This document shows, one piece after another, positions 1 through 8,345 of a DNA stretch of 64,000 nucleotides. The position numbers and the translations under genes are program-made. Every line of letters begins with the position of its first letter. The first letter of the stretch is position 1. This DNA is from Microbulbifer agarilyticus. GTDB taxonomy: Bacteria; Pseudomonadota; Gammaproteobacteria; Pseudomonadales; Cellvibrionaceae. The notes beneath the pieces are model-generated. The model was not told the DNA's origin, made no database searches, and saw only the letters and a program-made list of their open reading frames with translations. The DNA is taken from contig NZ_JAIUZM010000004.1 in the NCBI RefSeq assembly GCF_020171345.1, positions 124,001 to 188,000 on the forward strand, read 5' to 3'.

Positions 1-597
1 AAACGTTTGCTTCCACTGCTGTTGATCGCTGCCGGTGTGTGGCAGCTGGCGAGCGCCAGCTGGATACTGGTGAAAGCGGAATTGTCGCAGTACCTGATCA
101 GCAGAGCCTGGGAGCGGCAGTTGCACGCGGGAGAGATTCAAAAGCCGTGGCCCTGGGCGGATACCTGGCCGGTAGCGCGGCTCAAACTGGACCAGCAAAA
201 ACCTTTGGTGGTATTGCAGGGGATCACGGGTGAGGCGCTCGCCTTCGGGCCCGGCTTACATGAGGCTTCAGCGCTGCCGTTTGCGCAAGAGCACGCTGGT
301 AATACTTCCGTACGCACCACGGTCATTGCCGCGCACCGCGACACCCACTTCCGCGGGCTGGAAAAGTTGCAGGCGGGGATGGGGGTGCAACTGCAGGCAC
401 GCGATGGACGGTGGCAGCACTATCGAGTGCTGGGTACCAAAGTGGTGGACAGTACGCGTGAGACGCTGCCAATCAGCGACCGGCCCGGCTTGTTGCTGGT
501 TACCTGCTATCCCTTTGGGAGCCTGGAGGCGGGAGGCCCGCTGCGCTACCTGGTCTACGCGGAGCCGGTGCCGGACGCTGCGGTGATTCAGCTGTAA
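1..597 (+). CDS. Class GN sortase, 5' end outside the window
   Basis: Membrane-anchored cysteine transpeptidase of the class GN sortase family found in marine proteobacteria. The reading frame is open from base 1 and already inside the N-terminal hydrophobic anchor, so the true start is probably upstream. Counting from the TTG at 7, catalytic residues are His110 (AAHRDTHF), Cys167 (VTCYPF) and Arg180, the sortase triad in the right order. About 200 residues is the usual family size. Known family members sit beside a dedicated large surface substrate protein; that partner is not in this window and may lie just upstream. Confidence 0.85.
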   Translation, partial: KRLLPLLLIAAGVWQLASASWILVKAELSQYLISRAWERQLHAGEIQKPWPWADTWPVARLKLDQQKPLVVLQGITGEALAFGPGLHEASALPFAQEHAGNTSVRTTVIAAHRDTHFRGLEKLQAGMGVQLQARDGRWQHYRVLGTKVVDSTRETLPISDRPGLLLVTCYPFGSLEAGGPLRYLVYAEPVPDAAVIQL

Positions 598-1298
598 CCG
601 CAAAGGGTTGCTTGATTCTGGCCATGCCCACCGAAAATGGGTGGGCGTGTGGCCTGTCGAGTGCCGCAAATGTTGCAGGCCAATCGGCGCTTTTGGTTAT
701 TGACGGATTGGCGCAATACAGGTTGGCGTGGGAAGTCACCATCCCGCCAATCTCGCTTTAGTTGGTACATGCGTGACCAAAAAGCGATTTTTGGACTCTA
801 TTTTGTAATAGAATTTCCCGCATTGGCGACAAAATCATCCGCCAATACCACTTTGTGGAAACTATTTGTTTTGCAATTTGGTTTTATTTGTTACTAATCG
901 TCCTATCTGGAAAAACTTTTGTAGTAATACTACAATCGCCCCCGCTTGAGCACTTACCGCCTGTTTTTATGTGGTGATGCCTGTGCGCTGCGAGGCGCTG
1001 GCCCTACATTTAGCAGGTCGTGAATTCAACGCCGAATTCAAAGTCGAGCCGGTCAGCGGAGCCTCAGGTTCCCAGCCGGCGGTATTCCGTCGCACAGCCC
1101 TTTTCAGCACTCAAGCGCTTGTCAGTACTGAACTGCTGATCAGTGAAAATCGCTTTTCCGGCCATTTTTGGTGGCGAATTGGCGAGGAAGGTGCCTGACT
1201 CGGGGGGAATTCCCCGCATTTGCGGTACTGTTGCGCGGCAAAAAATTCTGACCATAAAAACACCGACTCGACGTCGTATATTCGCCGAGGAGCATTTG
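598..1298. other. Long leader/intergenic region upstream of aceE
   Basis: About 700 bases without a convincing gene. The part from about 770 to 950 is clearly AT-rich compared with its flanks, as expected for a promoter region. It contains the HexR-like palindrome at 919-935 and, just upstream, a possible sigma70 promoter (TTGCAA at 871-876, TACTAA near 892). An open frame runs into aceE from 1143, but its extra N-terminus resembles no E1 protein and the good ribosome binding site is at 1299. I see no PdhR-type AATTGGT/ACCAATT operator. Confidence 0.5.
919..935. promoter_or_regulatory. HexR-like 17-bp palindrome upstream of aceE
   Basis: TTGTAGTAATACTACAA is a perfect odd palindrome (8-bp arms around a central A). 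It fits the TGTARTNNNAYTACA type of site recalled for HexR, the KDPG-responsive regulator of central carbon metabolism in gammaproteobacteria. It lies about 360 bases before the aceE start, next to a possible promoter. The palindrome is directly visible; assignment to HexR is inference, and hexR itself is not in the window. Confidence 0.55.
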
Positions 1299-3968
1299 AT
1301 GCACGAAGAAACCGACATTCAGGAAACGCAGGAATGGCTGGACGCGCTGCAGGCGGTCATCCGCCACAGCGGCAAGGAGCGCGCTGCGTTCCTGATCAAG
1401 CAGCTGTCTGATCGCGCGACCAACACCGGCGTACAGCTGCCGGCGGCCATTACCACCCCGTACCGCAATACCATTCCGCCAGAAGCGGAAAAGCGTATGC
1501 CCGGGGACCTGTTTATGGAGCGTCGTATCCGCTCCCTGATCCGTTGGAACGCACTGGCTATGGTGGTGCGTGCCAACTCCAACAGCGATGGCCTCGGTGG
1601 CCATATCGCGAGCTTCTCATCGGCAGCGACCCTGTACGATGTCGCCTTCAACTACTTCTTCCGCGGTAATGAAGGTGAAGAGCGCGGCGATCTGATTTTC
1701 TTCCAGGGCCACAGTGCTCCGGGTATTTACGCCCGCTCCTATCTGGAAGGCCGCTTCGACGAAGAGCAGCTGGACAACTTCCGCCGTGAAGTAAACGGCA
1801 ATGGCCTATCTTCTTATCCGCACCCCTGGCTGATGCCGGAATACTGGCAGTTCCCCACTGTATCCATGGGCCTGGGACCGATTCAGGCGATCTATCAGGC
1901 GCACATCATGCGTTACCTGTCTGCCCGCGGTCTGTCTCCGCGCGGCGATCGCAAGGTATGGGCGTTCCTGGGTGACGGTGAGTGTGATGAGCCGGAATCC
2001 CTGGGCGCAATCGCCCTGGCGGGCCGCGAGAAGCTGGAAAATCTGGTATTCGTGGTCAACTGTAACCTGCAGCGCCTTGACGGCCCTGTGCGTGGCAACG
2101 GCAAGATCGTTCAGGAACTGGAAGGTGTGTTCCGCGGTGCCGGTTGGAACGTAATCAAGGTTCTGTGGGGCCGTCTGTGGGATCCGCTGTTCGAGAAAGA
2201 CGACAAAGGCCTGCTGCAGAAAGTCATGGATGAAACCGTCGATGGCGAAATGCAGAACTTCAAGGCTAACGGTGGCGCCTATACCCGTGAGCACTTCTTC
2301 GGTAAATATCCGGAGCTCAAGGAGATGGTCAAAGACTTCTCCGATGAGGAAATCATGAAGCTCAACCGCGGTGGCCACGATCCGTACAAAGTGTACGCGG
2401 CTTACGCCGAAGCCATGGCGAGCAAGGGCAAGCCCACCGTGATCCTGGCACAAACCGTAAAAGGCTACGGCCTGGGTGCGGCCGGTGAAGCGGCGATGGA
2501 TACCCACAACGTGAAGAAAATGGACACCGAAGCCCTGAAGCGCTTCCGTGACCGCTTTGCGATCCCGATTACCGATAAAGAAATCGAAGAAGTACCTTAT
2601 TACCGCCCGTCTCCGGACAGCCCGGAAATGAAGTACATGGACGAGCGCCGCAAGGCCCTGGGTGGCCCGGTACCGTCCCGCAGCACCGAAGTAGCCAAAC
2701 TGGAAATCCCGGAACTGGACGCCTTCAGTGCGCTGACCAAAGGCTCCGGCGACCGCGAAATCTCCACCACTATGGCGTTTGTGCGTGCACTGTCCGTACT
2801 GGTGAAAGACAAGAAGATGGGCCAAAACGTTGCGCCGATCGTTCCCGACGAAGCGCGTACCTTCGGTATGGAAGGTCTGTTCCGTCAGCTGGGCATCTAC
2901 TCTTCCCAGGGTCAGAAATACACGCCGGTCGACCACGGCCAGATCATGTATTACAAGGAAGACAAGAAAGGCCAGGTGCTGGAAGAAGGCATCAACGAAG
3001 CCGGTGCGATGTCTGCGTGGATGGCGCTCGCCACCGCTTACAGCAACCACGGCGTACCGATGGTGCCGTTCTACATCTACTACTCCATGTTCGGTTTCCA
3101 GCGCATCGGCGATCTGGCTTGGGCGGCGGGTGACATGCAGGCGCGCGGCTTCCTCGTGGGCGCTACCGCCGGCCGTACCACTCTGAACGGTGAAGGCCTG
3201 CAGCACCAGGATGGCCACAGCCACGTACTGTCTGCCACCATCCCGAACTGTAAGAGCTATGACCCGGCCTACGGTTACGACCTCGCGGTAATCATGCGCC
3301 ACGGTCTGAAGGAGATGTACGAAGAGCAGAAGAACCTGTTCTACTACGTCACCATCGAGAACGAAAACTACCTGCAGCCGGAAATGCCGCAGGGCGTTGA
3401 AGAAGGCATCATTCGCGGTATCTACAAGCTGGACAACAATTCTCGCAAGCCGGGCAAAGGCAAGGCGGCGAAGAAGCACGTACAGCTGGTGGGTGCTGGT
3501 TCTATCCTGCGCGAAGTGTTGGCCGCCGCGGACATTCTCGCCGACCAGTTCGGTGTTACCTCCGACGTGTGGAACCTGACCTCTGCCACCGAAGCTTCCC
3601 GCGAAGCGCAGGACGTGGCGCGCTGGAACATGCTGCACCCGACCGAGGAAGCCCGTAAATCCTGGATTGGCGAACAGTTCGAGGGCAACGAAACCCCGGT
3701 AGTGATCTCTACCGATTACATTCGTTCCTACGTTGAGCCGCTGCGCGAGTTTATCGACGGCGACATGATCGCACTGGGTACCGACGGCTTCGGTCGTTCC
3801 GACAGCCGCGAGCAGCTGCGTCGCTTCTTCGAAGTGAACCGCAACTACGTGGTGATCGCTGCGCTGACCGGCCTGGCAAACCAGGGTGTCATCGATGCCA
3901 AAGAAGTGGCAGACGCGATCAAGAAGCTGAACATCGACCCGGAAAAAGTAAACCCGCGTCTGGTTTAA
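1299..3968 (+). CDS. aceE: Pyruvate dehydrogenase E1 component (homodimeric type)
   Basis: Thiamine-diphosphate-dependent E1 subunit of the pyruvate dehydrogenase complex. It decarboxylates pyruvate and reductively acetylates the lipoyl groups of AceF. At 889 residues it matches the family length (E. coli 887). The TPP-binding motif is visible as GDGECDEPES followed about 30 residues later by NCN. I chose ATG 1299 because GAGGAG lies 8 bases upstream and translation begins MHEETDIQETQEWLDALQ, the normal AceE N-terminus; the open frame upstream to 1143 does not look coding. aceF follows after 27 bases, so the two are co-transcribed. Confidence 0.97.
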   Translation: MHEETDIQETQEWLDALQAVIRHSGKERAAFLIKQLSDRATNTGVQLPAAITTPYRNTIPPEAEKRMPGDLFMERRIRSLIRWNALAMVVRANSNSDGLGGHIASFSSAATLYDVAFNYFFRGNEGEERGDLIFFQGHSAPGIYARSYLEGRFDEEQLDNFRREVNGNGLSSYPHPWLMPEYWQFPTVSMGLGPIQAIYQAHIMRYLSARGLSPRGDRKVWAFLGDGECDEPESLGAIALAGREKLENLVFVVNCNLQRLDGPVRGNGKIVQELEGVFRGAGWNVIKVLWGRLWDPLFEKDDKGLLQKVMDETVDGEMQNFKANGGAYTREHFFGKYPELKEMVKDFSDEEIMKLNRGGHDPYKVYAAYAEAMASKGKPTVILAQTVKGYGLGAAGEAAMDTHNVKKMDTEALKRFRDRFAIPITDKEIEEVPYYRPSPDSPEMKYMDERRKALGGPVPSRSTEVAKLEIPELDAFSALTKGSGDREISTTMAFVRALSVLVKDKKMGQNVAPIVPDEARTFGMEGLFRQLGIYSSQGQKYTPVDHGQIMYYKEDKKGQVLEEGINEAGAMSAWMALATAYSNHGVPMVPFYIYYSMFGFQRIGDLAWAAGDMQARGFLVGATAGRTTLNGEGLQHQDGHSHVLSATIPNCKSYDPAYGYDLAVIMRHGLKEMYEEQKNLFYYVTIENENYLQPEMPQGVEEGIIRGIYKLDNNSRKPGKGKAAKKHVQLVGAGSILREVLAAADILADQFGVTSDVWNLTSATEASREAQDVARWNMLHPTEEARKSWIGEQFEGNETPVVISTDYIRSYVEPLREFIDGDMIALGTDGFGRSDSREQLRRFFEVNRNYVVIAALTGLANQGVIDAKEVADAIKKLNIDPEKVNPRLV

Positions 3969-3995
3969 GGCCCGCTGAATTAAGGAAGGCAAGAC

Positions 3996-5651
3996 ATGGC
4001 AAAACAAGTCATTAAAGTGCCTGATCTCGGCGGCGCCGATCAGGTAGACGTAATTGAAATTGCCGTTGCGGTGGGTGACACCGTAGCGGAAGAGGATGCG
4101 CTGATTGTTGTGGAGGGCGACAAGGCCTCCATGGACGTTCCCGCGCCAGTTGCCGGCAAGATCCTGAGCATCTCCGTAAAGGAAGGTGACAAGGTCTCCG
4201 AAGGTGACGTGATCGGTGAAATGGAAACCGAAGCCGGTGGCGAGGTTGCAGAAGAGGTAGCGCAAGAAGCCGCACCAGCACCGGCAGAGGCGCCCGCACC
4301 TGCGCCAGTCGTAGAGGCAGCACCGGCACCAGCTCCAGCTGGTGAAGAGACGGAAGAGGAACTCAAGGTCCCCGACCTCGGCGGTGCCGATGCGGTGGAC
4401 GTGATTGAAATTTCCGTTGCCGCGGGTGATTCGGTAGAAGAGGGCGATGCCCTGATCGTGGTAGAAGGCGACAAGGCGTCCATGGACGTGCCATCTTCCG
4501 CTTCCGGCACCATTGTTTCCCTCTCCGTTAAGGAAGGCGACAAGGTTTCTACCGGTGACGTGATTGGCTTGATCAAGACTGTTTCTGGTGGTGCGGCTCC
4601 GGCTCCAGTTTCTGGGGCCGCAGCACCGGCGCCGGCAGCAGCACCCGCTCCTGCGCCACAGGCACCAGCCGCAGCGCATGAACCATCAGCGCCTCCCAAG
4701 CGCGACCCGCATGTTGAGCGCGATCACACCCCTTCGGCGGAAGTTTACGCTGGTCCCGCTGTGCGCAAGCTGGCCCGTGAACTGGGTGTGACCCTGAACA
4801 AGGTGAAGCCTACTGGCCCGCGTAACCGTGTGACCAAAGATGATCTGCACGCTTACATCAAGGAGCAGGTGAAGAAAGCGGAAAGTGGTGCTGCCGGTGG
4901 TGTTGGTGGCGGTATTGGCATAGCACCGATGCCGGAAATCGACTTCAGCCAGTTTGGCCCGGTTACCACTGAGCCGATGAGTAAGATCCACAAGATCACT
5001 GCCGCGAATATGTCGCGCAACTGGTTGAACGTTCCACACGTTACCCAGTTTGACGATGCAGACATCACCGAGCTGGAAGATTTCCGCAAGGCGATGAAAG
5101 CGGAAGCAGAGAAGCGTGGCGTGAAACTCACTCCGGTGCCTTTCCTGCTGAAAGCCGCAGCGGCTGCTCTGCGCGAAGTGCCTAGCTTCAACGTATCCCT
5201 GCATAACGATGGCGAGCACATTGTTAAGAAGGACTACGTACATATCGGCATGGCGGTGGATACACCGAAAGGCCTGATGGTTCCGGTTATTCGCGATGTG
5301 GATAAAAAGGGCCTGTACGATCTGGCGGAAGAAGCCACCGCACTGGCGATCGCCGCCCGTGATGGCAAGCTGAAGCCGCGCGATATGCAAGGCGCCTGCT
5401 TCACCATCTCCAGCCTGGGTGCTATCGGTGGTAGCGGTTTTACCCCGATCGTGAATGCGCCGGAAGTTGGTATCCTGGGTGTTTCCAAGTTGTCCGTGCG
5501 TCCCGAGTGGAATGGCAAGGAGTTTGTGCCGCGCAAGATGCTGCCGCTGGCGCTGTCTTACGACCACCGCGCAGTCAACGGTGGCGACGCCGGTCGCTTC
5601 CTGACGTACCTCGCCGGTGTATTGGCGGACGTACGCCGACTGCTGCTGTAA
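3996..5651 (+). CDS. aceF: Dihydrolipoyllysine acetyltransferase, PDH E2 component
   Basis: E2 core of pyruvate dehydrogenase; it transfers acetyl from lipoyl to CoA. Domains in order are lipoyl 1 (about 1-78, lipoylated Lys43 in GDKASMD), an Ala/Pro linker, lipoyl 2 (about 123-198, Lys160), a second Ala/Pro linker, the E1/E3 binding domain (about 248-290) and the catalytic domain (about 315-551). The active site reads DHRAVNG (His524), with Asn where E. coli has Asp; I recall the same substitution in pseudomonad AceF. Two lipoyl domains is fewer than the three of E. coli. No E3 (lpd) gene follows; a terminator comes 25 bases after the stop. Confidence 0.96.
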   Translation: MAKQVIKVPDLGGADQVDVIEIAVAVGDTVAEEDALIVVEGDKASMDVPAPVAGKILSISVKEGDKVSEGDVIGEMETEAGGEVAEEVAQEAAPAPAEAPAPAPVVEAAPAPAPAGEETEEELKVPDLGGADAVDVIEISVAAGDSVEEGDALIVVEGDKASMDVPSSASGTIVSLSVKEGDKVSTGDVIGLIKTVSGGAAPAPVSGAAAPAPAAAPAPAPQAPAAAHEPSAPPKRDPHVERDHTPSAEVYAGPAVRKLARELGVTLNKVKPTGPRNRVTKDDLHAYIKEQVKKAESGAAGGVGGGIGIAPMPEIDFSQFGPVTTEPMSKIHKITAANMSRNWLNVPHVTQFDDADITELEDFRKAMKAEAEKRGVKLTPVPFLLKAAAAALREVPSFNVSLHNDGEHIVKKDYVHIGMAVDTPKGLMVPVIRDVDKKGLYDLAEEATALAIAARDGKLKPRDMQGACFTISSLGAIGGSGFTPIVNAPEVGILGVSKLSVRPEWNGKEFVPRKMLPLALSYDHRAVNGGDAGRFLTYLAGVLADVRRLLL

Positions 5652-5676
5652 TTTCGATTACAGACTTGCGAAATGA

Positions 5677-5709
5677 AAGCCGGTGGGTAACTCCACCGGC
5701 TTTTTTTTG
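5677..5709 (+). terminator. Rho-independent terminator of aceEF
   Basis: AAGCCGGTGG and CCACCGGCTT form a 10-bp stem around a 6-base loop, followed by a run of T. It lies 25 bases after the aceF stop. Confidence 0.9.
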
Positions 5710-5924
5710 TGCGAAATTTCGTGTTTTTTAGATGGGGCGCGCGCCAGTCCCCGCTGGGTGGCGGCGGGGCTATCCTGAGGTTGAAATTCGCGCATTTAAT
5801 TGCGGTTAAAAAGTATACAGAGGCGTCGAACCCCACCCGCCGGCTAGACTAAAAGTATTGGAAGCGGAAACCTCGGTTTCCCGGCAAACAGTTCTGATAA
5901 TTTCAGTTGTGAGGTAGTAGCGCC

Positions 5925-6194
5925 ATGAGTCGCAAAGGGATTGCAGGAGTGGTGTTAGGCGCCACCGTGTGCATACAGGGTTGTATCTTCCTTCCCTACG
6001 AGGACGACATCAGTCACGATCCATTTTTCTTTAGCCCTGAAAGTAAGAGCCAGCGTGCAAATTTTGTCGAGGTAGGAAATTACCTACCGAATTCCGCAGC
6101 TCCGCAGGCGGCCAATCAACAGTGCGCGACCGACTCGGGCGATAGTCGGGTGGGCTCGGCCTGCTGGTTTTTCCCGGTGATGCGCGTGTACTGA
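5925..6194 (+). CDS. Small putative lipoprotein (89 aa)
   Basis: Not recognised. The N-terminus has a signal-peptide-like stretch ending in a lipobox-like IQGC (Cys20), so it is probably lipidated and envelope-located. The mature part is polar with two further cysteines near the C-terminus (QQCATDSGDSRVGSACWF). TGAGGTAG lies about 10 bases before the ATG. It is the first of three consecutive small Cys-containing lipoprotein genes. The spacing allows one transcript, but no function can be inferred. Confidence 0.6.
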   Translation: MSRKGIAGVVLGATVCIQGCIFLPYEDDISHDPFFFSPESKSQRANFVEVGNYLPNSAAPQAANQQCATDSGDSRVGSACWFFPVMRVY

Positions 6195-6253
6195 TGTATT
6201 AATCCGTTTGCGCTGTCACCCATCGCCGCCACCCATTTTTGTAAGGAGACCCC

Positions 6254-6511
6254 ATGTACAAGCGAACGACCTTATTTTCTTTGTTGGCGGCAGTAACGCT
6301 GGTATCGGCCTGCGGGACGAGCAGCGTACGTGATCAGGTGGTCTACCCTAACAGTGCGCCGATTCCGCGGGAGCCCGTAGCTGAGCAGCAGACCAACTAC
6401 GACGGTTGCCCGGGTGATGCGGAAGAGCTGGCGCCGGGTTCGATTTGTCCGGCAACGGCTCAGTGCTATGAAATTTCTGGCGGCCGTCGCTGTATTGTCT
6501 ACGAAAAGTAA
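6254..6511 (+). CDS. Small cysteine-module lipoprotein (85 aa)
   Basis: Putative lipoprotein with signal peptide and lipobox VSAC (Cys20). The C-terminal part carries the module C-x5-C-Y-x2-S-x-G-x2-C (CPATAQCYEISGGRRC), which also occurs twice in the next gene. AAGGAGA lies 7 bases before the ATG, a strong ribosome binding site. The family is unknown to me; conserved cysteines suggest disulphide-stabilised periplasmic or outer-membrane domains. Confidence 0.7.
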   Translation: MYKRTTLFSLLAAVTLVSACGTSSVRDQVVYPNSAPIPREPVAEQQTNYDGCPGDAEELAPGSICPATAQCYEISGGRRCIVYEK

Positions 6512-6585
6512 GCGGGATTCTGCGGGCGCCGCTGCGAGGACTTAGGGTCATCTAGCAAGACCTAAAAATCACAGAGGATGTGATC

Positions 6586-6990
6586 ATGAAGCTGCGCCTG
6601 TTTTGCCTGCTATTTACCTTGTTGAGCGCTGGTTGCGCCACTACCGGGGACGGAGTGGAAAACGCAGCCAGTCTGGATGGGTTCTGGTGTGACCTTAGCG
6701 GTACGCCCGGGGCCTTCTACCAGCGCCCGCTACCCGCCAACTTGATGCCCGCCTTTCCACGCAACTGTTTTGAGGGACACGCCGAGACGCACACCGCAGA
6801 CGCCTGCCTGGTGAATGATTCGATCTGTTATCAACTGGACACCGGTGCCTGGTGTAATGCCGGGCAGGCGCAGCTGTGTCCTGCTGGCACATCGCCTCTG
6901 GAACTGGAAGCACCCTGTCCGGAAGGCGGCCGCTGCTGGTTATACAGCGAGGGTCTGCGCTGCTATTCGATGGAAGCACAAGCGGGCTAA
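6586..6990 (+). CDS. Cysteine-module lipoprotein with two copies of the module (134 aa)
   Basis: Putative lipoprotein with lipobox SAGC. The mature part holds two copies of the same module seen in the preceding gene: CLVNDSICYQLDTGAWC and CPEGGRCWLYSEGLRC, both C-x5/6-C-[YW]-x2-[SD]-x-G-x2-C. I take ATG 6586 rather than GTG 6580, because AGAGGA is about 8 bases upstream and the protein then starts MKLRLFCLLF, a better signal peptide. Ends 24 bases before the convergent histidine kinase gene. Function unknown. Confidence 0.7.
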   Translation: MKLRLFCLLFTLLSAGCATTGDGVENAASLDGFWCDLSGTPGAFYQRPLPANLMPAFPRNCFEGHAETHTADACLVNDSICYQLDTGAWCNAGQAQLCPAGTSPLELEAPCPEGGRCWLYSEGLRCYSMEAQAG

Positions 6991-7013
6991 CCGAACGGTC
7001 AATAAGTTTTGAC

Positions 7014-8345
7014 TCAGCTTGTCTCTGCCCAGGGGAGCCAGATGGTTACCCTGAGGCCGCCCTTGGCCCGGTTGTGTAGTTGCACCTGCCCGCCATGGGC
7101 GTCGGTGATCTCCCGACACAGCGCCAACCCCAGCCCGACACCGCCGGGCTTGGTCGAATAGAATGGCAGCAGCGCCTGCTGCAGAACCTGGTCGCTCATC
7201 CCGGTGCCGCGGTCCGCTACCGTCAGTAGCTGTCCGTGACTGTCCGTCTGAATCCGCACCGAAATCTCTTCCTGTGCGCTGCCGGACTCGGCGGCATTTT
7301 TCAGCAGGTTCAGCAGCGCCTGCTCGAGTTGTGTTGGGTCGAAGTAGCCCGGCCGGCTGGGCAGCGTATCCCTGAGGGTGAATGGCTGGAGTGGCTGTAA
7401 GCGGGAAACCAGTGTATCCCACGACACCTCTTCACATACCGGGGGCGGCAGCTTGGCGAAGCGCGCATACCCCTGGGTAAACTCGGTGAGATGCTTGCAG
7501 CGCTCGGCGATGACATCGAATACCCCGGCGAGCTGTTGCGAATCGAGCTTCTCGGAGAGTAATTTTCCGCTGTGCGCCATCGAGGATATGGGCGCGAGCG
7601 AGTTGTTCAGCTCGTGGCTGATTACGCGAATGACTTTTTTCCATACCTGAACTTCCGCGCGGGTCAGCTCGCGCGTCATTTCACGCAGTAGGACCAGCCG
7701 GTGCTTTTGTGCATTCAACACAAAGGTACTGTTGCTGATATGCATGGTATGGGTGGCTTCGCCCTCGAGATAGCTAATCAGCCCATCCTGTTCATGCTCA
7801 ATCGCCTGTGCCAGTTCTCTGGGGCTGTGCGGCAAGATTTGGGAAAGTAGATGCCCCTGCAGCGGGCGCCCCTGGTGCAGCAGGTGGCGGGCGCTGGTGT
7901 TGGCATAGATGACATGCTGGCTCTGGTCGATCAGCAGCAGGGCCAGTGGCGAACTCTGAATCACCGTATCCAGCAGCAGTTCACGCTGGTGGATGTGTGC
8001 GCGTTCCTGTCGCAAGATCTCGCCCACTTCATTGTACAGCGCGGCAAGCGCACCAAACTGATCATGGCTGTCCAGTGCCAGTGAGATAGAAAAATCACCG
8101 TCGCGAAAATTCAGCAGCCCGCCTTCAAGGCTTTGCAGCGCTTGATTGATTCTTCGCGTGATCGGGCGCATTAACAGGAATGCGGTGGTGAGCCCCAGTA
8201 GCAGCCCGCCGCTCCATGCCAGAACCGGTGGCGCGCCGAGCTGAGTGAGTCCAAAAGGAAAGCCCGTGGCGACAGCCACCGAAAGCAGCATGGTGGCGAA
8301 GAGTTTCCCTTCGATAGAAGTCTTGGGCGTGGAAGGAGTTTGCAT
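7014..8345 (-). CDS. Sensor histidine kinase of the ABC efflux operon
   Basis: Membrane histidine kinase, 443 residues. It has two adjacent transmembrane segments (about 15-36 and 40-59), a HAMP-like region, a PAS-like domain (about 125-225), the phospho-acceptor box VISHELNNSLAPI with His244, and a C-terminal HATPase with NLLKNAAES, DRGTGM and GVGLGLALC. With only a few residues between the two membrane segments it has almost no periplasmic sensor, so it may sense the membrane itself or an intracellular ligand. The start overlaps the stop of the preceding sigma54 activator by one base, so translation is coupled and the two form a two-component pair of the NtrY/NtrX type. Confidence 0.9.
   Translation of the reverse strand: MQTPSTPKTSIEGKLFATMLLSVAVATGFPFGLTQLGAPPVLAWSGGLLLGLTTAFLLMRPITRRINQALQSLEGGLLNFRDGDFSISLALDSHDQFGALAALYNEVGEILRQERAHIHQRELLLDTVIQSSPLALLLIDQSQHVIYANTSARHLLHQGRPLQGHLLSQILPHSPRELAQAIEHEQDGLISYLEGEATHTMHISNSTFVLNAQKHRLVLLREMTRELTRAEVQVWKKVIRVISHELNNSLAPISSMAHSGKLLSEKLDSQQLAGVFDVIAERCKHLTEFTQGYARFAKLPPPVCEEVSWDTLVSRLQPLQPFTLRDTLPSRPGYFDPTQLEQALLNLLKNAAESGSAQEEISVRIQTDSHGQLLTVADRGTGMSDQVLQQALLPFYSTKPGGVGLGLALCREITDAHGGQVQLHNRAKGGLRVTIWLPWAETS

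Noticed and set aside
785-815. Sigma70 promoter TTGGAC...TAGAAT upstream of aceE
   Set aside because: The spacer is only about 12 bases, too short for a functional promoter.
1143-1298. N-terminal extension of aceE
   Set aside because: In-frame but without family similarity, and the GAGGAG ribosome binding site fits ATG 1299.
1806-4679. 957-codon open frame antisense to aceE and aceF
   Set aside because: Both aceE and aceF are unmistakable on the other strand; the antisense product is His/Arg-rich without any family resemblance. Long antisense frames are common in GC-rich genes.
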